Virus record (IMG/VR): IMGVR_UViG_3300021338_000003
Coordinates: 1 to 64,000 of that record
Reading direction: 5' to 3' (one strand)
From: a virus
DNA length: 64,000 nucleotides
In this document: positions 57,768-64,000 of the stretch, piece after piece
Position numbering within the stretch: position 1 is the first letter of the stretch
Layout: every line of letters begins with the position of its first letter
Made by a program: the position numbers and the translations under genes
Notes under the pieces: generated by a model
Databases searched by the model: none
What the model saw: the letters and a program-made list of their open reading frames with translations, nothing else
What the model was told of the DNA's origin: nothing

Positions 57768-59107
57768 GTCCAATGATCACTGCAGCCACTGGTCCGGCCC
57801 CGGATTCGCAGAATATCGCCCTGAAGACCAAAGAGGAATTCCTGAAGAGTAGGAATCCTAGAGGCAAGTTTCATGACCCCAAGTCCTATGACCAAGGATT
57901 AGAGGAACTCAATCGCGACTATAAGCGACGAGGTATTGGGGAAATCTCATATGGCCATGACCAACTTTTGGTGGAGGAAACATCCGATGGTCTGTTTCTC
58001 AACCACCGGCAACGTGGACCAGTGGCCTACCTGTATGACACCATCCTATACCACATCCATGGCTTCAACCCAGGCCGATTGGCTGACCGATATTGGTCCG
58101 AGGAGTGGACCTCAAGCGATAACGACTGGGTGAATTTTGCTTTCTCCCGGTCTGTGAAGGTCAAATATCTGGCTGAGGTGGTTGAGGCAAAAAGTAGTCA
58201 AGGCCGACGTATGAGGAGGAAATATCCTCGTGTTCTGCAACGCCTGAAGAGAAAGAAGCAAGAATTTGAGCTTCGCCAGGGTGCCGAAGACCAACCGTTA
58301 GGTATGAATCTTGCCATCCTCAACGGTAAGGGGGAGGTAGTGGCCGTGGCTCAGAATGAATGGGGTGCCACTCTGGTCATTGTGGCCCGAGAATACCGAG
58401 GTATGGGCCTCGGCCAGTATATCACCGAGAAGTGGTATGAGATGAACCCTCAGAACGAGTCTGGCGGATTCACTCCTCAAGGGTACAACAACGCCATCCG
58501 AGTGTGGGAGAAGGCCGTCCGTGACCTCTTGGCGCGGGGCTGGTATTCCCAACTGGTTAGAGATGGGTCCTTGACCCAAGAGAAAGCGCAGGATATCATC
58601 TCCGGGCTGTCTGACTCCAAGGTTCAACGGTCTAACATACCGGAGCCTAGTCAAGAGGAGGTTGCGAAGGCCAAGCCTCTAATCCTTGTGGATGACAACA
58701 TCTCCTTCGTATTGTATGACGCTAGGGTATACGAAGGGTCGGTCGATGACGTTTATGACGGAAAGTACGTATATGGCTACGGATTTCTGCGTGATTCCGG
58801 CGACAAAACCTTCATCTTCTCCTTGGACTATGACCGACCATATGCCAGGTTGGCCACGGCCATTATCATGCAGATGGCCAGAGACGAAGGTGAGGATCTC
58901 TATGACGGAGAAGGATACCACGACCTCGTAGAATTTGATCTCCTACCTGGGGGATCTTGGGAACGAGATGGTGACCTGGTAAGGTTGAAGGAAGACCTTC
59001 TGGACCTTGAGGGGGCGGCCATTATTGAAAGAAACATTCGGAACGCCAACGACAAGTATGGGATGTACCGTACGTCTCTCCTAGAAACGGCAAACAGTAA
59101 GTGGTGA
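57764..59107 (+). CDS. GNAT-like acetyltransferase-fold protein in baseplate block
   Basis: 447 residues, GTG overlapping the hub stop (GTGA) or ATG at 57773. The centre (about 180-250) reads LAILNGKGEVVAVAQNEWGA, LVIVAREYRGMGLGQYITEK, which has the GNAT motif A '(Q/R)-x-x-G-x-G/A' as RGMGLG, with YNNAIRVWE near the acetyl-CoA helix. The first 170 residues (GPVAYLYDTILYHIHGF...) and the last 190 (YVYGYGFLRDSGDKTFIFSL) are unrecognised. Enzymes embedded in tail genes are sometimes injected; what it would modify is unknown. Confidence 0.5.
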   Translation: MSPMITAATGPAPDSQNIALKTKEEFLKSRNPRGKFHDPKSYDQGLEELNRDYKRRGIGEISYGHDQLLVEETSDGLFLNHRQRGPVAYLYDTILYHIHGFNPGRLADRYWSEEWTSSDNDWVNFAFSRSVKVKYLAEVVEAKSSQGRRMRRKYPRVLQRLKRKKQEFELRQGAEDQPLGMNLAILNGKGEVVAVAQNEWGATLVIVAREYRGMGLGQYITEKWYEMNPQNESGGFTPQGYNNAIRVWEKAVRDLLARGWYSQLVRDGSLTQEKAQDIISGLSDSKVQRSNIPEPSQEEVAKAKPLILVDDNISFVLYDARVYEGSVDDVYDGKYVYGYGFLRDSGDKTFIFSLDYDRPYARLATAIIMQMARDEGEDLYDGEGYHDLVEFDLLPGGSWERDGDLVRLKEDLLDLEGAAIIERNIRNANDKYGMYRTSLLETANSKW

Positions 59108-59110
59108 CCG

Positions 59111-60178
59111 ATGGATGACTGGCGCAAAATAGCCCGAGAGGCCACGTCCAAGCCTGCCGATGAAAGGGAAGGTCTCAACCGCCCCACCGAGGCTGTGGTT
59201 GAATCTGTCTCCACCGAAACTGAGACCATTCAGGCTTCCGACTTCGGTGGCGGTGGAAAATGTATAGTCACACACCCGTTCATGGGTGTGCGATCTTGGA
59301 TTCGAGCCCTGCCCGAGCGAGGCGCCTCGGTAGTCTTGTCCCGGCGCGGAGATTCTGCGGTTTCCGAAACCGCATATTACCGGTCCCTGGATCCTGCCCG
59401 CCGGGTGGCCAAATATAGGGCCGGTGTTGGCTACTATCGTGCTATTGACCAGGGCGAATTCGATATGTCGTCCTATGGGTTGGCCCAGGTGTACGGGTCC
59501 CGGGGCGGGTCTTTGGACCTCCGTGGAGGCATCACTAGGGGGTGGTTCAATAACGAGTCCCTTGAGGTTGGATTCAAGGCTCCACTTCACGTTCGTCAGC
59601 TCCACGACCATCGATATGCCAGCCTGGCGGGAGAAGAGAGGTTTGGTGCCGTGTGGAGGCCGACCGGACTTCAGAATGATACCCGGGGATGGCAGGAAAT
59701 CGATGGGTCCTTTGCCCGGGAATATACCCGTGTTCTATCTTTCCAGGGTATTCCTGGTGTCTTGGTAGACTACCGTGAGGGACATGTCTTTGAGGATGAT
59801 GGGTCCCGGGCCAACACTCCATCAGCTCAGCCTGCCCGACGCCGGGCGATATACTACGATTCTCAAGGGGACAACAACCTGGAGTTGATGGACGAATCTG
59901 GCAACACCTGGGAGTTTCTCTCTTCCAATGCCAAACTTGGCAAGCAAATAGACATCCCAGAGGGATCCCACCGCATCAAGGTAGGAGTTAACATCGCCAT
60001 GCAGGCGGACAAGGATATTACTGCCACAGGCCAAAACCTCATCGTGCGGACAAGGAACATCATTCACCTGGAGTCCGAAGTGGCCATCAAGCTCGTGTCC
60101 AAGGGGATGATCACCCTGAGCGCGGCGATAGTCGAAATAAACAAGAGAGTCATCAACTCTACACCCTCGCCCTTCTGA
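59111..60178 (+). CDS. Baseplate spike protein (gpV/VgrG-like)
   Basis: 355 residues. An OB-type N-terminal part (CIVTHPFMGVRSWIRALPER GASVVLSRRGD, split here) precedes a C-terminal beta-helix: NNLELMDESGNTWEFLSS, SHRIKVGVNIAMQADKDIT, NLIVRTRNIIHLESEVAI, KLVSKGMITLSAAIVEINKR. This repeating strand pattern is typical of the triple-helix needle at the tip of contractile tails. It punctures the outer membrane. Start 3 bases after the preceding stop. Confidence 0.75.
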   Translation: MDDWRKIAREATSKPADEREGLNRPTEAVVESVSTETETIQASDFGGGGKCIVTHPFMGVRSWIRALPERGASVVLSRRGDSAVSETAYYRSLDPARRVAKYRAGVGYYRAIDQGEFDMSSYGLAQVYGSRGGSLDLRGGITRGWFNNESLEVGFKAPLHVRQLHDHRYASLAGEERFGAVWRPTGLQNDTRGWQEIDGSFAREYTRVLSFQGIPGVLVDYREGHVFEDDGSRANTPSAQPARRRAIYYDSQGDNNLELMDESGNTWEFLSSNAKLGKQIDIPEGSHRIKVGVNIAMQADKDITATGQNLIVRTRNIIHLESEVAIKLVSKGMITLSAAIVEINKRVINSTPSPF

Positions 60179-60191
60179 AAGGAGGTACCTC

Positions 60192-61004
60192 TTGGCTACC
60201 GACCTCGAAGAGTCTGAATTTGAGCTTCCTGTTGCTGTTATACCGGTCCCGTCGCCGTTTCCCTGCAACATTGAGGCACCGGAACTCAAGTTCCTGAACG
60301 GAATTAGCATCAAGCCGTTTCTGGCCCCAGGAACCCCGTTCACGGACTGCAACCTTATCGAGAAGTTGATGGCCCAGCTTCAGGCCGCTCTGGCTGCCAT
60401 CTCTCCGTTGTTCCTCATTTCGGACGTTCTATTAGCCATTCTCCAGTGTATCCAGGCCATCCCTGATGCCATCACCAGCCTATCGCCTCAACCGCTGCTG
60501 GAGTGTTTGGAGAATCTCATTGCCGTTGTAGTGGCTCTTCTGTGTGCGGTCTATCCTCCGTTCGCATTCCCGACCATGATTCTCTCCTGGTTCGAATTTC
60601 TCATTCGCCTCATGGGGTGCGTGATTGATGAGCTGACGGCCCTTTGTGATGGCATTCGTCGTTTGACCAACCTGGAAGAGCTTCTCAAGATTCGAGCCCA
60701 GCCCGAATTGGAGGACATTTTGCTGGCAGCGGAATACAACCTGGAGTGCCAGCAGAGCAACGTCTATACTCTGTTTGAGGTGGTCATCGCCATCATCGAA
60801 ACCATCAATTCTTTCATTCAGCTTGCCAACACTGTGGCAGGCGAGGACCTCATCCCAGAAATCCCAATCCCTGTCTTCTCGCAGGATACTCCCTGTGAGG
60901 AAGTTTTGGAGATTGTCCAAAACATCAAGGACGTTCTCGTGGCTGGTGCCGGTGCCATCAAGATTCTGGATTGTGACGCTCCTCTTGGCCTTGGGGCATC
61001 GTGA
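60192..61004 (+). CDS. Hydrophobic Cys-containing baseplate-block protein, 270 aa
   Basis: TTG start 6 bases after AAAGGAGG. Long hydrophobic helices (LMAQLQAALAAISPLFLISD; LENLIAVVVALLCAVYPPFA; YTLFEVVIAIIETINSFIQL) with about ten cysteines and acidic patches. Not a clear membrane protein; it resembles helical structural proteins of phage tails. Position between spike and 61004 gene supports a virion role. Confidence 0.5.
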   Translation: MATDLEESEFELPVAVIPVPSPFPCNIEAPELKFLNGISIKPFLAPGTPFTDCNLIEKLMAQLQAALAAISPLFLISDVLLAILQCIQAIPDAITSLSPQPLLECLENLIAVVVALLCAVYPPFAFPTMILSWFEFLIRLMGCVIDELTALCDGIRRLTNLEELLKIRAQPELEDILLAAEYNLECQQSNVYTLFEVVIAIIETINSFIQLANTVAGEDLIPEIPIPVFSQDTPCEEVLEIVQNIKDVLVAGAGAIKILDCDAPLGLGAS

Positions 61005-61375
61005 TGAGTGATTTCTTTCAATGGCACGACGATGGCTCTCTATCCCTAGATGTCGAATGTCTGGAGCCCGATGGGTCCAAGGTGTGGCGCCGGGTTCGCA
61101 TTGACCAGGAGCGTTTGGCCTCTGTAATCTCGGATAGTCCCCAGGGCACGAGATTTTTGATGAACCGGGTGATTCGGAAAGTCACCCCTGCTTTCAAGAA
61201 CCTCAACCCCAAGTCGGTGTCTAAGTTCTTGCAAGCCCCTGACATGCTTCAGAAGGCGATGGAGAATCCGACCACAGATTCGGATCAGCTCCTGCCTCCC
61301 CAGATTCTTGAACTGGAGAGCAAGTATCTTCCAGCCCAAGAAATCAAGGCCCACTACTTCGCACTCAAGGTATGA
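61004..61375 (+). CDS. Hypothetical virion-block protein, 123 aa
   Basis: ATG shares a base with the preceding stop (TGATG); a GTG one codon upstream is open. LSLDVECLEPDGSKVWRRVR and ALNPKSVSKFLQAP-type segments; no family recognised. Probably a small baseplate protein. Confidence 0.5.
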   Translation: MSDFFQWHDDGSLSLDVECLEPDGSKVWRRVRIDQERLASVISDSPQGTRFLMNRVIRKVTPAFKNLNPKSVSKFLQAPDMLQKAMENPTTDSDQLLPPQILELESKYLPAQEIKAHYFALKV

Positions 61376-61378
61376 CTA

Positions 61379-62998
61379 ATGGCCGGTATCAGGTATCGCG
61401 CGTGTGAGTTCGATGCAGACCTCGGTGCTGCGGTTCAGGACTACCAGTCGTATGTCATTTCGAGGCACGAGACAGTCCGGTCAAACATTTCGACCGTTCT
61501 CAACACCGTGGCCAATAACTTCCGGGATCTCGATGATCTGGAGGATGTACTTCTAGCCGCTCTAGGTAACTTTGGCATCACATCCAGGGCTGCCCTGCGT
61601 CAACGTTATGGCATGTATGAACTCCCCCAAACCCAAGAGGAGAGGGAACTCTGGTTGCTGGAACAGGTGAATACGGTTGTGGTGGATGGCCAATATTTGA
61701 TGAAGGACCCGGGAGGCATTGACCTCACGTCCTATACCACGTTGCATTCCTACGTAGGCGACGCCATCTCTTCCCTGATTTCCTCCGGTCGCCCTTTTCA
61801 CATCCATGCCAAGTACCAGGGCGTTACGTATACCGACGTCAACCTCAACAAGGTGGCTGAAGACCTCGGCATATCGGTATCTGAGTTCGATTCTATCCTG
61901 TTTGCCTGGAATGGGAACGTGAACTCGGGTCTTCGTAATCTCATCATTGAAAAAGGCATTCCGGGTGCTGCCCTATATGGAGTCATGTCTGGCCAAAGTC
62001 GGAATGGGGTTGAGGTGGTGGTTATTCCTCGTGTTGACCTTATTCAGAAGCTCCGGTCCATGGGCCTGTCGGATTCTGGTGTATACAAGCTCTTCAGCCG
62101 TGGTGTGTCCAAGGTGACCATCGATTCTCAGGAAATCCGAGAGGGGGACAGTGAGGACACATTGCCTGGGGCCTTCCTGTCCACTCCCTATCCAGGAGAG
62201 ACAGCCCGAGCCCTGACCGCCGAGATTCGGATGTATCCTGGTGTTGGGGGCCGGCTCAATTCGGGGGTAGAGGTGTATTTGGCCCCTATCTTGGTGTTGG
62301 CTCGGGCCATTGATTTGAGTCAGACCTTTGCCAGTCAGGATGTTATGGCCCGCACTTCGACCAAGATAGGGGCCGACGCCCAAGTGGGTCAGGCAGCACT
62401 AGCGGCCCAGGAAGTTCAATTCACTCAGATGACTCAGACATTTGGGGCTTTTCAGCAGAGCGCTGACTTCTTCATCGAGCAGGCGGCCCTAGCTGAAGAG
62501 ACAGCCGCGTTTTTTGGTGTCGGTGCTGATTGTGGCCGCAATTCGGGTACTGGCGGGTTTGGTGACTTTGATTTTTGGGGTACGGTCTTGTCCGACCTCC
62601 AAAGTCAAAGCATCGACAACCTCGTGAAGGAATGGAAAGATGTGGCTACCAACATCAACTTCGGCGGTGACCTCATAAACGACCTCTCTTTCAACATGGT
62701 GTCTTTGTCCTGTGAGGCTGTCTCGCTGAATTGCCAGGGACAGAATAACCTCGAAGACCTTGGCGCCGAAGGCGGACCATACGATACCGATGGCGGCACC
62801 AACATGGCTCTCGAAGATGTGTCGGACGTGCTCAAGAGCACAGAGCGCATGCTGGAGGCGTTCCAGCAAATAGGGCCCAACCTCTCGTTGGCTTCCATTG
62901 GCTTGGGTCAGCTAGAGAGCTTGACTACCGAGCCATGTGAGAGTCCCGCCAACATCTCCTTCCTTCAGTCCATCCGAGGCAACGGGACTCTGGGATGA
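61379..62998 (+). CDS. Virion structural protein, 539 aa, baseplate block
   Basis: Helical N-terminus (AVQDYQSYVISRHETVRSNI), an alpha/beta middle (LIQKLRSMGLSDSGVYKLFS) and a helical, Gln/Ala-rich region (QAALAAQEVQFTQMTQTF) with Cys residues at the end. No catalytic motif. Last gene of the 54816-62998 run. Confidence 0.5.
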   Translation: MAGIRYRACEFDADLGAAVQDYQSYVISRHETVRSNISTVLNTVANNFRDLDDLEDVLLAALGNFGITSRAALRQRYGMYELPQTQEERELWLLEQVNTVVVDGQYLMKDPGGIDLTSYTTLHSYVGDAISSLISSGRPFHIHAKYQGVTYTDVNLNKVAEDLGISVSEFDSILFAWNGNVNSGLRNLIIEKGIPGAALYGVMSGQSRNGVEVVVIPRVDLIQKLRSMGLSDSGVYKLFSRGVSKVTIDSQEIREGDSEDTLPGAFLSTPYPGETARALTAEIRMYPGVGGRLNSGVEVYLAPILVLARAIDLSQTFASQDVMARTSTKIGADAQVGQAALAAQEVQFTQMTQTFGAFQQSADFFIEQAALAEETAAFFGVGADCGRNSGTGGFGDFDFWGTVLSDLQSQSIDNLVKEWKDVATNINFGGDLINDLSFNMVSLSCEAVSLNCQGQNNLEDLGAEGGPYDTDGGTNMALEDVSDVLKSTERMLEAFQQIGPNLSLASIGLGQLESLTTEPCESPANISFLQSIRGNGTLG

Positions 62999-63014
62999 TT
63001 TCGAAGGTAGAAGT

Positions 63015-63043
63015 TTGACGATTGGACTCGGGAGTGATAGGAT
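63015..63043 (+). promoter_or_regulatory. Promoter for the 63064 gene
   Basis: TTGACG (63015-63020, 5 of 6), 17-base spacer, TAGGAT (63038-63043, 4 of 6) with TG one base before it. Transcription would start near 63050. No terminator is visible between 62998 and here. Confidence 0.55.
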
Positions 63044-63063
63044 CCCTTCATCAGGGAACACTT

Positions 63064-64000
63064 ATGACCAAAAGCATCGAAAAAGTAATCAAAGCGGCCA
63101 CTCAATCCCAGATTGTCGAGGCCATTGAAGAATGGCTTCACTGGCCCGAGACCGCCCATGGTGTTGACGTACAGTGGCTTAACCGTTTCTTCACTGGGTT
63201 CTGCCGTGACGTTGCCTACATCGATGGTGTCCGGAAGCATGCCCAGCTCAACAGGGCCGTCAGTCCTGAGGCATGGGATGAAGTCCTAGAGGTTGTTCAG
63301 GACTACACTCTGGCGACCTTTGTGAAGGACTCCTATGTCAAACAGAGAGGCGGAGGTCAGCATCACAGGGATTTTGAGATTCTTATCCAAGGGAGGCGTC
63401 CCTTCAAGGTCCCATCGACCCTCGACAAAAATCAACGCGGAAATCTGTACAGGTATCTCTATGACTTCCTCAAGACCAACCAAGAAATCAAATCCGTCAG
63501 GTCTGGAGTCACCTTCTTCATCCTCACTACCGATACCGCCGCTGACCTTAATAACATAACCAAGAGATGGGTCAAGAAGAATGTTGGCAAGGTCTATAAG
63601 CTTGACAACCTCTTGTACATGTTCGGTTCAGGACCGGGGTTCTTCTCTGCTCATGCCTCTCAAAATACGATAGTGCCAATCCTGATAGAGCGGTTCGGTG
63701 ACCACATCGAGGAGATTGACGGCGGAGGTGGATATATTGAAGGTTACCGCACCAGCAACAGGGAGTTCTATAACCGAGTCAAGCAATGGTACAAGGACTC
63801 CAGGGTTTGGGGTCTGCCCACCAGCGCAAAATGGAGTACCTTCTCCGGCTGGCCACAAGAGGAAATGAGATTGTGGTGGAAAGGGTTGGATGACTCTGAT
63901 GCAAAGGAGATTGAACACCATATCATCGAAGCCATACCCTTCAACGTCATCCCTTCTGCGAGTGGTAAGGCAATCATCGTTGAGAATTGTGGCGACTGGG
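63064..64000 (+). CDS. Hypothetical protein, C-terminus beyond window
   Basis: At least 312 residues, reading off the right edge. Helical start (MTKSIEKVIKAATQSQIVEA), then VQWLNRFFTGFCRDVAYIDG, a beta strand set (TFFILTTDTAADLNNITKRW) and a Trp-rich end (VWGLPTSAKWSTFSGWPQEE). No family recognised. Own promoter; weak ribosome site (CAGGGAAC). Confidence 0.5.
   Translation, partial: MTKSIEKVIKAATQSQIVEAIEEWLHWPETAHGVDVQWLNRFFTGFCRDVAYIDGVRKHAQLNRAVSPEAWDEVLEVVQDYTLATFVKDSYVKQRGGGQHHRDFEILIQGRRPFKVPSTLDKNQRGNLYRYLYDFLKTNQEIKSVRSGVTFFILTTDTAADLNNITKRWVKKNVGKVYKLDNLLYMFGSGPGFFSAHASQNTIVPILIERFGDHIEEIDGGGGYIEGYRTSNREFYNRVKQWYKDSRVWGLPTSAKWSTFSGWPQEEMRLWWKGLDDSDAKEIEHHIIEAIPFNVIPSASGKAIIVENCGDW

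Noticed and set aside
1-64000. tRNA genes, integrase, transposase or insertion sequences
   Set aside because: No cloverleaf, no recombinase motif and no terminal inverted repeats were seen on either strand; a tRNA scan would settle the first point.

Overview
The window is a dense, almost entirely coding stretch of a large tailed-bacteriophage genome. Genes overlap by 1-4 bases (ATGA, GTGA, TAGTG junctions), use ATG, GTG and TTG starts behind clear Shine-Dalgarno sites, and sit in long strand-coherent blocks. I saw no tRNA or rRNA gene, no CRISPR array, no integrase and no transposon. The phage carries a near-complete replication set: RecA-like protein, single-strand binding protein, DnaX-type clamp loader, DnaN-type sliding clamp, DnaB-type helicase, SF2 helicase, SbcC/Rad50-type ATPase, FEN-type 5' nuclease and ATP-dependent DNA ligase. 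It also has its own sigma factor, a baseplate hub and a spike. This fits a large, probably jumbo, contractile-tailed (myovirus-like) lytic phage. A lipobox protein, spanin-like coiled-coil membrane proteins and bacterial sigma-70-type promoters suggest a Gram-negative host. The host cannot be named from the sequence.

Layout. 1-6310 (minus strand): RecA-like protein (cut by the window edge), a topoisomerase-IA-like protein with its catalytic residues replaced, a thioredoxin-fold protein without cysteines, a single-strand binding protein with a basic tail, a virion-like protein and a sigma factor. 6359-10112 (mostly plus): SWIM-like protein, Fpg DNA glycosylase, a lipoprotein and two zinc proteases, one of them membrane anchored. 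10109-17832 (mostly minus): SbcC-like ATPase, clamp loader and unknowns. 17845-22535 (plus): a divergent promoter pair, a holin-like protein, a GIY-YIG protein, a P-loop kinase and a von Willebrand A protein. 22583-32341: two giant fibre or adsorption proteins, then lysis-type coiled-coil membrane proteins. 32350-33548: a short promoter/small-ORF/terminator unit, one small gene, then about 650 non-coding bases with a G-quadruplex motif, palindromes and direct repeats. 33549-37076: an accessory operon (ethylene-receptor-like membrane domain plus PAS-like domain, coiled coil, ADP-ribosyltransferase-like, Cys-His-Asp protein, zinc ribbon). 37155-43770: two extreme-charge proteins (histone-H1-like Lys/Ala and an Asp/Glu/Ser protein) around a minus-strand ligase block. 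43891-45947: small genes ending in an Acb2-like candidate. 45941-54806: helicases, nuclease, sliding clamp, deoxyribosyltransferase-like protein and DNA methyltransferase. 54816-62998: baseplate hub with an NlpC/P60 domain, a GNAT-like protein, the spike and structural proteins. 63064-end: a new unit with its own promoter.

Three themes run across the window. (1) Several proteins keep a recognisable enzyme fold but have lost the catalytic residues (topoisomerase IA, thioredoxin, SGNH esterase, possibly the helicase loader). (2) At least three promoters sit inside inverted repeats whose right arm contains the downstream Shine-Dalgarno site, so read-through RNA should hide the ribosome site while RNA from the local promoter should not. 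(3) A C-x2-C...C...C-x2-[FY] cysteine cluster recurs in three proteins, including the N-terminus of the RecA-like protein.
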